Below, piece by piece: positions 8,863-17,750 of a stretch of DNA of 64,000 nucleotides (positions are counted from its first letter, which is position 1; every line of letters begins with the position of its first letter). The DNA is from Acaryochloris sp. CCMEE 5410 (GTDB lineage Bacteria; Cyanobacteriota; Cyanobacteriia; Thermosynechococcales; Thermosynechococcaceae). Position numbers and translations under genes: made by a program. The stretch spans positions 1,969,501 to 2,033,500 of the forward strand of contig NZ_AFEJ02000002.1 of assembly GCF_000238775.2 (NCBI RefSeq). The letters are read 5' to 3'. Below the pieces are notes generated by a model, which was given only the letters and a program-made list of their open reading frames with translations, was not told the DNA's origin and did not search any database.

Positions 8863-9576
8863 CTAGGGAATTAACCCTTCGATATCAATGGGGATGTCAT
8901 CAATGGGCAGATCCTTGAGGGGATTATCACCATCAATGTTGATAGGCAATCCATCTTGAGGGATTTTTTCGAGTAAGGCAGTGGTGACGGCATTTGCGAT
9001 CGCAACTGACAATTTCCCCTCGGCATTCTTAGAGGTCACGTCCGTTAGCTCGATATCATCAATATCCAGATTCTCTTCTAAATCAATAATGGCATTCACC
9101 TTAATCGAGGCTTTGATATTGCGAATACTCAAACGGCCAATTTTGACCACCTTCTCATTACCGCTGCTTTCGGGCTGTTCCTTTTCTTGCAGGGTATCCA
9201 CCACTTTCACCAAATTATTGTCGGGGATCTGCTGCTCTACCTTCAGATCTAGGCCATTAACGGTCAGGGCCTCAAGTTCGACCTGATCTTGCCACAGGTT
9301 AGACAGCTGAAAATCTAAATCTAAATTCTGGACTTTGACCAAATGAGGGGTAGAAAAGCCCTGGGGGTTTTTAAGGGTAATAGCCTTAATGGTCAGATCT
9401 CCGGCAAAGGGCTGGAAGTTCAGACCCTCTACATCCGTGCTCACGCCCGTTGTATCTTGGATAGCCCCTTCTAAGGCCGACTCCAGAATGGCATTGCGAC
9501 TGAACCAGCCAATTCCCAATGCGAGAACTGCGATCGCAACCCCACCACCCAAAATCTTTAAAGCACGCTTCGCCAT
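8863..9576 (-). CDS. Membrane-anchored AsmA-like protein
   Basis: 237 aa from ATG 9574-9576. One N-terminal transmembrane helix (AIAVLALGIGWF) is followed by ALEGAIQDTTGVSTDVEGL, PFAGDLTIKAITLKNPQGF and repeated short beta-strands. This layout is typical of the N-terminal part of AsmA/DUF748 proteins, which line lipid-transfer bridges in the envelope. Here the protein is only about 240 aa, so it would be a short version. The C-terminus is rich in Asp, Ile and Pro (LKDLPIDDIPIDIEGL). It follows gnd on the same strand, 74 bp downstream, with a strong hairpin in the gap. Substrate unknown. Confidence 0.6.
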   Translation of the reverse strand: MAKRALKILGGGVAIAVLALGIGWFSRNAILESALEGAIQDTTGVSTDVEGLNFQPFAGDLTIKAITLKNPQGFSTPHLVKVQNLDLDFQLSNLWQDQVELEALTVNGLDLKVEQQIPDNNLVKVVDTLQEKEQPESSGNEKVVKIGRLSIRNIKASIKVNAIIDLEENLDIDDIELTDVTSKNAEGKLSVAIANAVTTALLEKIPQDGLPINIDGDNPLKDLPIDDIPIDIEGLIP

Positions 9577-9592
9577 AGCCACCCTGCACCGA

Positions 9593-9618
9593 GAACTGCC
9601 GTGCTACCACGGCAGTTC
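9593..9618 (-). terminator. Strong hairpin between gnd and the AsmA-like gene
   Basis: GAACTGCCGTG (9593-9603) pairs with CACGGCAGTTC (9608-9618) across a 4-base loop, an 11-bp perfect stem. It lies 33 bp after the gnd stop codon in the direction of gnd transcription. No T-run follows, so it may be an attenuator or RNA-stabilising structure rather than a classical terminator. Confidence 0.45.
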
Positions 9619-9650
9619 CAGCTTATCCCACAAAAATCCAGCTTGGGAAA

Positions 9651-11081
9651 CTAGCTGTTGGATTCATTAATGGCAGTCCATTCCGTATGGAACGTTCCTT
9701 CCTTATCAATCCGCTGATAGGTATGGGCACCAAAGAAATCGCGCTGGGCCTGAGTTAGGTTTTGGGGCAAGCGATCACGACGGTAGCTGTCGAAGTAATC
9801 CAAAGAGGCACTAAAGGCCGGGACCGGAATCCCGAGCTGAGCTGCCGTGGCCATCACTTCCCGCCAAGCCTGCTGACGGTCCAAAATGGTCTGCCGAAAC
9901 TCAGGAGCAAGCAGCAGATTGGCCAAGGCTGGATCGTCAGCAAAGGCCGATTTAATTTTGTCCAAGAAGCCCGCCCGAATAATGCAGCCCCCTTTCCAAA
10001 TCCGAGAGATTTCACTTAAATTCAAATTAAAATTAAACTCCCGTGACGCCGCACTCATCAAGGCCATTCCCTGAGCATAGGAACAAATCTTAGAGCAATA
10101 CAGGGCATCTCGAACTTTGCCGATAAAGGCTTGCTTGTCGCCACTAAAAGTAGCAGTGGGTCCCGTCAGGATTTCAGCCGCCTTGACTCGCTCATCCTTA
10201 AAGGATGAGGTAATGCGGGCATTGACGGCTGCTGTAATCGTGGGGATGGGCACACCCAATTCCAAGGCACTCATCACCGTCCAGCGGCCTGTTCCTTTCT
10301 GGCCTGCCTTATCCAAAATCAGCTCTACCAAAGGCTGCTGGGTACCAGGATCAACATAGGTGAAAATTTCAGCCGTAATTTCAATCAAAAAGGAATTCAG
10401 CTCATCCGTGGTGTTCCACTCGCTAAAGACCTCATGCAGTTCCGTATGACTCAGTCCTAGAACATTTTTGAGCAGGTCATAGGCTTCAGCGATCAGCTGC
10501 ATATCGCCATACTCAATGCCGTTATGGACCATTTTGACGTAGTGACCAGCACCCCCCGGACCAATGTAGGTGACACAAGGTCCGTCATCTACCTGAGCAG
10601 CAATCTTTGTCAGAATCGGGGACAGATCTTTGTAGGCAGCTTCTGTACCACCGGGCATTAGGCTAGGACCGTTGAGGGCACCTTCTTCACCGCCACTCAC
10701 ACCCATGCCAATATACCGGAGGCCGACCGCTTCCAGTTCTTCTGTGCGTCGCACGGTGTCCCCATACAAGGAGTTGCCGCCATCAATCAGAGCATCGCCG
10801 GGTTCCAGCAAGGGCTTGAGCTGCTGAATTACGGCATCCACCGGGGCTCCAGCTTTGACCATAATCAGAATCCGTCGTGGACGTACGAGGGATGCGACCA
10901 GTTCTTCCGGTGTAAACGCGGCGACTACTTGTCGTCCCTGGGCCCGCTCTGCCATAAAGGCATCTGTTTTTGCTCGTGTGCGATTGTAGACAGCAATGGG
11001 AAAGCCATTTCGCTCAACGTTGAGGGCTAAATTTTCCCCCATAACGGCGAGGCCAATTAGTCCAAATTGTTGCTGGGACAT
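9651..11081 (-). CDS. gnd: 6-phosphogluconate dehydrogenase (decarboxylating)
   Basis: 476 aa from ATG 11079-11081. Oxidises 6-phosphogluconate to ribulose 5-phosphate and CO2 with NADP, in the cytosolic oxidative pentose phosphate pathway. The N-terminal dinucleotide fold reads GLIGLAVMGENLALN, followed by YNRT. The signature GVSGGEEGA, the catalytic Lys/His block HYVKMVHNGIEYGDMQ and the C-terminal QAQRDFFGAHTY are all present. Length is standard and the frame is intact. In cyanobacteria this pathway supplies NADPH in the dark. No pathway neighbour lies beside it here. Confidence 0.97.
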   Translation of the reverse strand: MSQQQFGLIGLAVMGENLALNVERNGFPIAVYNRTRAKTDAFMAERAQGRQVVAAFTPEELVASLVRPRRILIMVKAGAPVDAVIQQLKPLLEPGDALIDGGNSLYGDTVRRTEELEAVGLRYIGMGVSGGEEGALNGPSLMPGGTEAAYKDLSPILTKIAAQVDDGPCVTYIGPGGAGHYVKMVHNGIEYGDMQLIAEAYDLLKNVLGLSHTELHEVFSEWNTTDELNSFLIEITAEIFTYVDPGTQQPLVELILDKAGQKGTGRWTVMSALELGVPIPTITAAVNARITSSFKDERVKAAEILTGPTATFSGDKQAFIGKVRDALYCSKICSYAQGMALMSAASREFNFNLNLSEISRIWKGGCIIRAGFLDKIKSAFADDPALANLLLAPEFRQTILDRQQAWREVMATAAQLGIPVPAFSASLDYFDSYRRDRLPQNLTQAQRDFFGAHTYQRIDKEGTFHTEWTAINESNS

Positions 11082-11129
11082 AAGGAATTTGCTCTAAATA
11101 GTGAGAGTCACAATGCGTTGACTACAGGG

Positions 11130-11640
11130 TAGCTCGATCCCCATGGGAACTACTGGAAGAAGAGATTAAAAGACGCCAAGAATCAGGTGAGAATCGGTCA
11201 GACAAGACTGATCAGACTTTAGGTGCCAGCGGTCTAGAATCAAAACAGTTAGGCAAGCTCAAGTCTCAGCCGATGCGTCTTGGGCCAGTGTTCAAGAGGT
11301 CAAATGAGTTTGGAGGATTTGATAGCAGATAACAAAACAGCGATTCCAAGCATTGAAGAAGGGCAGCAAGCTCTTGAGATGCTAAGAGTGAGCAACCAAC
11401 AGTTGGAACTCACCGCTATAGCATTGGACGAACTGATAACCACAGTAGAGGGAGGTCTAAGCTGCCAACATCACCAGAGCTTGGAGAAAAGCAGGACAAC
11501 AACCTTCAGCAACACTGCCACCTAACGGTGGTCGTCAGGGGCATGAGCAAAAAGTAAAAATATCCACATCAATGCTGGTCTCTTAGCAGCATCTAACAGG
11601 CTAAACCTCTTATCTAGTTATAGGCTTTAGGATAAACGCA
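11130..11640 (+). pseudogene. Degraded coding region of unknown origin
   Basis: Three consecutive protein-like stretches lie in different frames on the plus strand: one ending QVSADASWASVQEVK at about 11306, a second starting at ATG 11304 (MSLEDLIADNKTAIPSIEEG) in an ATGA-type overlap, and a third (AANITRAWRKAGQQPSATLP) continuing to a stop near 11588. Together they look like a small two-gene unit broken by at least one frameshift. I recognise no family. Gln/Glu-rich helices dominate. Confidence 0.3.
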
Positions 11641-11688
11641 GATAGAAGATCCAAATGCTTATTAAATCAGGATTAAGGGAATATAGAG

Positions 11689-11710
11689 CCTGTTAATAGA
11701 CCAGTGCCAA
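11689..11710. repeat. Solo terminal repeat of the IS1-like element
   Basis: CCTGTTAATAGACCAGTGCC at 11691-11710 is a close copy of the right terminal repeat of the IS1-like element (CCTGCTAACAGACCAGTGCC, ending at 14298), in the same orientation. No transposase is attached on its left. It suggests a second, mostly deleted copy or an IS-mediated rearrangement. Confidence 0.5.
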
Positions 11711-11802
11711 ACATAACGCAAAACAAACGATAGTATCGATAAAAATTTGCTGTTTTCTATGATTTTGAATAACTTTATTCAAAATGCAAAAAGATAATTC
11801 CT

Positions 11803-12081
11803 TTACATTAATAGTTCAGATGTTTTTGAGAAAAGTTGATTAGAATCTGTTTGAATAATTGAGCTTAATTCTAATAAAGGCAATATTTCTTGTTCTTCTT
11901 GTTCAACATCTTGATAAAACTTAGAACACTCTCTTTCCAATTCATCATAGATGATACTTAATTTCCCATTGAGTCGCTGTGAGATATCAATTTCTAGCTG
12001 AGATTTTCCAGCTTCAATGGCCTTATCAAATTTTTTGACTATTTTGTGGCGTTGCGGCACTGGTCTACTAACAGGGCACAT
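11803..12081 (-). pseudogene. C-terminal gene fragment truncated by the IS1-like element
   Basis: The frame reads from the end of the insertion sequence (first residues MCPVSRPVPQ come from IS DNA) into about 80 host residues. These are helical and charged: KKFDKAIEAGKSQLEIDISQ, then YDELERECSKFYQDVEQEEQ, ending in TSELLM. The pattern resembles the helical tail of dynamin-like GTPases, but the match is too weak to name. The front of the gene is missing. The other side of the element (14299 on) does not clearly continue it and no target duplication is seen, so a deletion probably accompanied the event. Confidence 0.35.
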
Positions 12082-12241
12082 ACCTAAACCCTTTATTGGT
12101 GAGGAGTTCTAGTGTGCTCAACGGACGAGAACAAAATCCCATCTCCATTGCTGGTGTGGTCTGCTTACTGAGCCCCCAATGGGGTCTAACCCAGTTATGA
12201 ATCAGGCGTTGTACATCTAGCACTCGCTGTAACCCCGACCG

Positions 12242-12249
12242 CTTCTTAG
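12242..12249. repeat. Target site duplication of ISAs1 element, left copy
   Basis: CTTCTTAG directly precedes the left end (CCAGGG...) of the nested element. The same 8 bases follow its right end at 13418-13425. An 8-bp duplication is usual for the ISAs1 family and shows that transposition placed it here. Confidence 0.85.
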
Positions 12250-13417
12250 CCAGGGTTGTTTTACGTTACTCCTAGAAAAAATAGGATGGTTCTACTGACC
12301 AACAGTAGAGAGACCGATGAGCCATCTAATCGATACTTTGAAGCAAGTCCCGGATTTCCGCAGTGCCCATGGCCGTATTCATCCGTTATGGCTGCTGTTG
12401 CTATTGATGGTGATGGGCATGCTTGCTGGATATCAAGGGTACCGTCCGTTAGAAACCTTTGTGAGCGATTATCGCCAGCCTTTAAGTGAGCTATTGGGGC
12501 TTGAGAGCCTCGAAGTTCCGTCTCACTGTACCTTTCGTCGAGTGATGAAGGGGCTTGACTTCCAAGCGTTGAGCCACCAATTTGAAGCATGGATGCTCTC
12601 GAAAGCCCAGACTCACTCTCCCGATAATTATGCAGCCTCCATTGATGGCAAACGGATTCGTCAGGGGCTGACAGATGCCAAGGGGAAGCAGCGTTTTGTA
12701 GGGTTGGTGAGTTTATTTGCGGTGGAAGCAGGCATCACCCTCAAGCTCGAAGCCCTCACTCAGGAGGATAATAGCGAAATCAAAGTCGTCCAGGCTTTGT
12801 TGGAAACCCTTCAACTCGATGGCTTGCTGATTACCATGGATGCCTTACACGCCCAAAAAAACACTTGAGAAGATTGTGGCCTCGGGTAACGACTATCTTG
12901 TGGCGGTCAAATCCAATCAGGGAAGACTTTACGACCACCTCCAGACTTACTTTGAGTGTCTTAAACCCATGGCTGAGCACATCCACTCCGCCCAAAGTAG
13001 AGGACGAGATGAACATCGGTGTATACAGGTTTATGAGCCTGTCGGCATAGCCTTACAGGAATGGGAGGCAATTCGCTCTGTGCTTTGTGTCCAACGATGG
13101 GGCACTCGCAAAGGAAAGGAGTATCACAATACCGCCTATTACATCAGTTCAGCTGCCACCTCACCCCAGCATTGGCAATCTCTGGTCCGAGAACATTGGG
13201 GCATTGAAAATCGGTTGCATTGGCCGAAGGATGTTGTTTTTGGCGAAGATGATTATCGACTCGAAGATGAACAAGCACTGCTCAATTGGTCAGTGCTTAG
13301 AACTATTGGGATTAATATCCTGCGGCTAAACGACTATCAATCCCTCAAAACCGCGATGACTAAGCTTGCTAATCGGGTCGATATTATTTTTTCGCTGCTA
13401 ACTTAAAACAGCCCTGG
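12250..13417 (+). mobile_element. ISAs1-family insertion sequence nested in the IS1-like element
   Basis: 1168 bp. Left end CCAGGGTTGTTTTACGTTA and right end (read inverted) CCAGGGCTGTTTTAAGTTA match at 17 of 19 positions. The element is bounded by the 8-bp direct repeat CTTCTTAG. One transposase gene occupies most of its length, with a frameshift in an A-run. The nearly intact ends and perfect duplication point to a fairly recent insertion. Confidence 0.9.
12317..13406 (+). pseudogene. ISAs1-family DDE transposase with frameshift at an A7 run
   Basis: The N-terminal part (MSHLIDTLKQVPDFRSAHGR) and the DDE residues (Asp in SIDGKRIRQG, Asp in TMDALHAQK, Glu in EHWGIENRLHW) are those of ISAs1 transposases. 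The first frame ends at TGA after DALHAQKNT. The rest continues in the +1 frame as KKTLEKIVASGNDYLVAVKS to a TAA at 13404-13406. The switch is at seven consecutive A residues (12855-12861). Six A would give one open frame of about 363 aa, so either one A was gained or polymerase slippage makes some active enzyme. Confidence 0.85.
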
Positions 13418-13425
13418 CTTCTTAG
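13418..13425. repeat. Target site duplication of ISAs1 element, right copy
   Basis: CTTCTTAG immediately follows the right end CCCTGG of the nested element and matches the copy at 12242-12249. Confidence 0.85.
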
Positions 13426-14298
13426 CGTAGAGATTCTGCCGTCTTCGATAAGCACTACATCGTCTCCTCAAGGCAGCATTGTGAGCCTCATTATGATTGG
13501 CATGGACCTCAGACCCTAGACTGATAGCGGTAAAGGGATGCTCTGCTTTCACCCACTCTACTCGCCGATTCCCCTGAGACCCTTTAACTTTCATCGCGAC
13601 TTCTAACCCCTCTCGCCAAACCTTGCGATGCCCATAGTCAGGATGACACTCCTCACCATTGAGATAGACATTGGCGAGCTTCCAAAGTTCTTGTCCATAA
13701 CGCCTCTCACCATCGGTAAACCATCGAATCCCATCACAGGCTTTGACCCACTCCCAAGCTGAGTAAACGCCATTTGCAAAAGTTGTGCATCCTTGAGGCC
13801 AGCTTGTGCTGTCAACCAATAGCGGCTTTCGCGTTCAAGGAAATGGATGGTCCAGCCCTGGGATTGGCTGGGGGGAAGATTTTTGCCTACACGCGTGTAA
13901 ACTTCATCCCCTTCTACCGTCACATCAGAGGCTGCTGGTGCGGGAGGTGACCAGTTCTGTGCTTGGTCTGCTAGGCGTTTTTCCCAACGCATAATGGTGG
14001 TATGAGATTTACCGAAAGTTCGACCTGCAGCACGAATACCCATCCCTTCGGTGCGAGCTTTGATGGCATAGCTCACTACTGAACTAGCGGTGCGTAAGCG
14101 AGCCATTGGGGTACCCGTGCGTTCGTTGAAACGCCGATTGCAATCCTTACACTGATATCGCTGGACTAATGTCCCATCTTGCAGGCTATCAAAGCCGCGC
14201 TTTAGGATCTTCTCGCTTAGACAATATGGGCATTCCATTGATCTACATTAGGTTGCGTCGGAAGCATTATAGCTAGATCCTGCTAACAGACCAGTGCC

Positions 14299-14927
14299 TG
14301 TGAAAAGTACAAAGAATACACATAAGTCTTCTTTCATCAGTAAAAATCCGTTCATCTAGTTCAATAGACTCTTGCCTATATATCTGACTTGTTAAAATCA
14401 GTTACTAGGGCCTCAAAAGTTTAAGAAGATAGCAGCGAACGGAAGCCCAGTGGAGGCGAGAGATATAGTAAATAGTTCATCTCTGGGTTCTCTTGGACGA
14501 GTGTTCTGCCTGCATGGCATTATTCAGATTACTATTCCTGTAATTACAAGTTAAGAGAGTGAAGCGATAGCTTTGAACCACCAACAGGACAAGTCACTGC
14601 TAGCAATAATCTGCCAATTTAATATTTTTCCTGAGAATTCAACTATTGAAGAGATTATAGGAGTAAAGAAACAGAATAAAAATGCTTGTTAGTGCTCTTT
14701 TGTGATGTTTTAGCTATTAAGTTTGGTGAAGAAAGTGATCAAGATACAGCAAAAAAAGCGGAAAAGACTAATTTCAAAAGACTTGAGAACTTAATATTTC
14801 TTCCAGGTACTCCTTGATAATAGATTAGCCGCTCCTCTAGGGGAATTTGAATATCTGAATCAAGCCGCCTTGATCAATCTTAGAAATCAGGCCCGATACA
14901 ATAGTGACAGTGTAAGTTATCCCGAAT
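14299..14927. other. Gene-free interval between IS1-like element and Uma2 relic
   Basis: About 630 bp, AT-rich, with no convincing gene, RNA or terminator. A minus-strand stretch close to the IS end (QIYRQESIELDERIFTDERR, about 14320-14385) could be the stub of a gene cut by the element, but it has no recognisable family and no clear start. Confidence 0.4.
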
Positions 14928-15506
14928 ATGACACTTTCGCAGTCAATCCTCACTCAACCTATTGAGCATCTATGGTCCGTTGCTGACTATCACCGCATGG
15001 TCGAAGCGGGCATTTTGGGTGATTGCCATGTAGAACTGCTCCGAGGCAAAATTGTCGATCAGACACCCGAAGGTCCACTTCACACCCATAGTAGTGAAGG
15101 AACTGCTCAGTTTCTCCACCAACATCTTCAAGGACAGGCGTGGATCTGAGAGGCACGTCCAATTACCCTAAACACTTCTGAACCGGAGCCAGATCTTGCC
15201 ATTGTTCGCTTACCCTGGTCCCAATATCGTCAGCGTCATCCAAACCCAAGTGAAGTATATTGTCTGATCGAAATCTCTGACTCTAGCATAGCGATTGATT
15301 CTGGCTATAAGCTCAAAATCTATGCTAGTGCTGGAATCCCTGAATATTGGATTGTTAATTTACGCAAACAACAAGTCAGTGTCTATCGACAGCCTGAGTC
15401 AGATCATTATCGTTCTGTAGAAACTTACCAAGATGGTGAGCTGATGCCCTTAGCCTTTCCAACGTTAAGGGTTTCTGTTTCGCTATTACTCGCTCAAGAG
15501 ATCTAA
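14928..15506 (+). pseudogene. Uma2 family (DUF820) endonuclease-like gene with one internal stop
   Basis: ATG 14928 opens a frame that runs 193 codons to TAA 15504-15506, interrupted only by TGA at 15147-15149. Before the stop: LWSVADYHRMVEAGIL and VELLRGKIVDQTPEG. After it, in the same frame: EPEPDLAIVRLPW, YCLIEISDSSIAIDSGYKL and YASAGIPEYWIVNLR. These are the standard Uma2 blocks with PD-(D/E)xK-like Asp, Glu and Lys. The family often has Arg at the stop position, so CGA to TGA would explain it. The Coq4-like gene begins 5 bp after the TAA. Confidence 0.85.
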
Positions 15507-15510
15507 AGAT

Positions 15511-16134
15511 ATGGATAGCAGTCATCAGTTAGTCTCTCGACAGCGCTTCTCTCTTTTTTCCCTAGCCGTACAAGCCTATCGCCAAGGCAAACTGGGGGAC
15601 GTTGCCGCTTATAAATCTGCAATATTAGGCACTAAAGCCTATCCAGATATTGCGGAAACGCTCTCTAGATTAAAAACCTGCTGTCCCACCATTGACTTAA
15701 CAGCCTTAAGAACCCTACCAGAAGGAACCTTTGGACAAATCTATGCCCAGCATATGGATGAATGTCATCTGACGCCTTTGGAGATTAGCGCAGATGTCAT
15801 AGCTTCATTGCCAGACCAATCTTTGGGACTACGCTATACCCTTCTGCATGATGTGTTTCATGTGCTGCTAGGGTATGACACCAGCCTTATAGGAGAAATG
15901 GGGGTATGGGCTTTTGTCGATGCTCAGCACTATAGTCCTAGCTATAAAACAGCCGCCTGGCTGGCCCATTACTTATATCCTCTGGTCATTCCACATCGAT
16001 ACAGACAACTACGTGCCATCGAGCAGCACAGTCGTAAACTTGGACAGCAAGCAGCCTGCATCATCGCTCAACCGCTCGAAGACTATTGGTCAGAACCCCT
16101 TTCTACGGTTCGATCTCGCTTAGGTTTAGCGTGA
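15511..16134 (+). CDS. Coq4-like protein
   Basis: 207 aa from ATG 15511. The Coq4 zinc motif HDxxH-x11-E is exact: His113, Asp114, His117 and Glu129 in LLHDVFHVLLGYDTSLIGEM. Other Coq4 blocks are FGQIYAQHM and the Pro-rich turn before the C-terminal helix. In eukaryotes and proteobacteria Coq4 takes part in ubiquinone biosynthesis. Cyanobacteria make plastoquinone instead, so the role here is not established; action on a quinone or other prenyl lipid is a reasonable inference. Probably a peripheral membrane protein. Frame intact, directly downstream of the Uma2 relic. Confidence 0.8.
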   Translation: MDSSHQLVSRQRFSLFSLAVQAYRQGKLGDVAAYKSAILGTKAYPDIAETLSRLKTCCPTIDLTALRTLPEGTFGQIYAQHMDECHLTPLEISADVIASLPDQSLGLRYTLLHDVFHVLLGYDTSLIGEMGVWAFVDAQHYSPSYKTAAWLAHYLYPLVIPHRYRQLRAIEQHSRKLGQQAACIIAQPLEDYWSEPLSTVRSRLGLA

Positions 16135-16214
16135 AGACTTCTGCCCCAGATAAGCTGGGTCGATTCCAGGGGGTCAAAATTCAAGACCTCAAATTCTGAG
16201 ATCCTAACGCGCCA

Positions 16215-17735
16215 CTAATCCCAGGAGTCATCTGTTTTGACTGGAGCGCGACCGTAGGTGTCCGTGAGTTGTAGTAACCGTTCTGCGATCGCATCCGTCA
16301 ATCCACCCGAACGATACCGCCAGGCCCAGTTGCCCCCTGAGGTACTGGGTAAGTTCATGCGGGCCTCCGTACCTAATCCCAGCAGATCTTGTACTGGAAT
16401 AATCACTTGGTTGGCCACCGAACTGAGGGCCAGTCGAATTAAATCCCAGTGAATGCCTTCCGGGGACAAGCCGCCCATATAGCCCTCCACAAACACCCGC
16501 TCATGGTCAGGCATATCGCGAAACCAGCCCACTGTCGTGTTGTTGTCGTGGGTACCCGTATAGACCAAACAGTTCTGCACATGGTTAAAGGGCAGGTAAG
16601 GATTACCCGGGCCAGAGCCGAAGGCAAAATGGAGAATCTTCATGCCCGGAAATTCAAACTTATCCCGGAGTTCCTCCACATCGGGGGTGATGATGCCCAA
16701 GTCTTCCGCCAAAATCGGCAGCTTGCCCAGCTCATCTCGCAGGGCTTCGAACAGCTCATCTCCAGGAGCTACAACCCACTCGCCATTCATGGCAGTATTT
16801 TCCCCTTGCTTGACCTGCCAAAAGGCCCGAAAGCCCCGGAAGTGATCGACACGGATTAGATCCACATAGTCCAGCATGGTGCGGAAGCGCTGAATCCACC
16901 ATTTGAAGCCTTGCTTCTCCATCCGCTCCCACTGGTAGATAGGGTTACCCCAGAGCTGTCCGGTTTCACTAAAGTAATCCGGGGGCACGCCAGCCATGAG
17001 CGCAGGTTCAAGGGTTTCTGGATCTAAGAAAAACTGATCGGGGTTCGACCAAACATCTGAACTGTTATGGGCGACGTAGATGGGAATATCACCAATGATT
17101 TGAATGCCGTTATCGTTGGCGTACTGTTTCAGATTGGACCATTGCTGAAAAAACTGAAATTGCCAAAACTTATGCATCTCGATATCGGACTGCAGCTTTT
17201 GCTGCCACTCCGCCATAGCAGCAGGTTGGCGCTGGGCAATTTCTTGGGGCCACGTATTCCAGGCCGCCCCCCAATGGGCATCCTTGAGGGCCATAAAAAA
17301 GGCGAAATCTTCCAGCCAGGCTCTGGTTTGGCAAAATGTCTGAAAAGCGAGGGCAAGCTCCGGAAAGACGCCCGCTTTGAAATTGTCGTAGGCTAACCGC
17401 AGCAGTCCCTGCTTCATGGGAATGACCTGCTCGTAGGCAATGGTCTCCGGGCGAAAGCCCACGCCTAGCTCCAGATCTTCCTCTTGCAATAGCTCCTGCT
17501 CTTGTAGTTGCTCCAGACTAATCAAGAGGGGATTGCCCGCCATCGCGGAATAACACATATAAGGGGAGTTACCAAACCCCGTTGGCCCTAAGGGCAGCAC
17601 CTGCCAAAGCTGCTGACCACTCTGGACCATAAAATCAACGAATCGATAGGCTTCTGGCCCTAGGTCACCGACTCCAAATCGCCCCGGAAACGACGTCGGA
17701 TGCAGGAGAAGGCCACTAGCTCGGGGGAAGGGCAT
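16215..17735 (-). CDS. malQ: 4-alpha-glucanotransferase (amylomaltase)
   Basis: 506 aa from ATG 17733-17735; the upstream TTG at 17741 is unlikely. GH77 enzyme that transfers alpha-1,4-glucan segments between malto-oligosaccharides during glycogen turnover. Hallmarks: RASGLLLHPTSFPGRFGVGDLG at the start, WQVLPLGPTG, IIGDIPIYVAHNSSDVW, DLIRVDHFRGFRAFW (catalytic Asp), ILAEDLGIITPDVEELRD (catalytic Glu) and YTGTHDNNTTVGW (third acidic residue). Length is standard. It begins 15 bp after the upstream ThiO-like gene ends and is likely co-transcribed with it. Confidence 0.96.
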   Translation of the reverse strand: MPFPRASGLLLHPTSFPGRFGVGDLGPEAYRFVDFMVQSGQQLWQVLPLGPTGFGNSPYMCYSAMAGNPLLISLEQLQEQELLQEEDLELGVGFRPETIAYEQVIPMKQGLLRLAYDNFKAGVFPELALAFQTFCQTRAWLEDFAFFMALKDAHWGAAWNTWPQEIAQRQPAAMAEWQQKLQSDIEMHKFWQFQFFQQWSNLKQYANDNGIQIIGDIPIYVAHNSSDVWSNPDQFFLDPETLEPALMAGVPPDYFSETGQLWGNPIYQWERMEKQGFKWWIQRFRTMLDYVDLIRVDHFRGFRAFWQVKQGENTAMNGEWVVAPGDELFEALRDELGKLPILAEDLGIITPDVEELRDKFEFPGMKILHFAFGSGPGNPYLPFNHVQNCLVYTGTHDNNTTVGWFRDMPDHERVFVEGYMGGLSPEGIHWDLIRLALSSVANQVIIPVQDLLGLGTEARMNLPSTSGGNWAWRYRSGGLTDAIAERLLQLTDTYGRAPVKTDDSWD

Positions 17736-17750
17736 ACGCAAGAACTCACT

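Larger units (their letters stand above)
12068..14238 (-). pseudogene. IS1-like transposase, frameshifted and split by ISAs1
   Basis: Starts at ATG 14236-14238 with a zinc ribbon (MECPYC...YQCKDCNRRFNERTG), then an HTH (IRAAGRTFGKSHTTIMRWEK) and a DDE domain (EGDEVYTRVGK; DGIRWFTDGERRYGQ). One base is missing near 13757: the frame switches from AFTQLG to AWEWVKACDG. At 13425 the ISAs1 element interrupts the gene after NLYAKK. On the far side (12241 downward) the same frame resumes as RSGLQRVLDVQRLIHNWVRP and ends YVPC then TAG at 12068-12070. Removing ISAs1 plus one 8-bp duplication rejoins the two parts exactly. Confidence 0.8.
12056..14298 (-). mobile_element. IS1-like insertion sequence interrupted by an ISAs1 element
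   Basis: Terminal inverted repeats are visible: GGCACTGGTCTACTAACAGG at 12056-12075 and its inverted partner CCTGCTAACAGACCAGTGCC at 14279-14298 (17 of 20 match). Between them lies a zinc-ribbon/HTH/DDE transposase on the minus strand, split by a nested 1168-bp element. Without the nested element and one duplication copy the unit would be about 1067 bp. I see no flanking target duplication. Family placement (IS1-like) rests on the transposase and is tentative. Confidence 0.75.
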
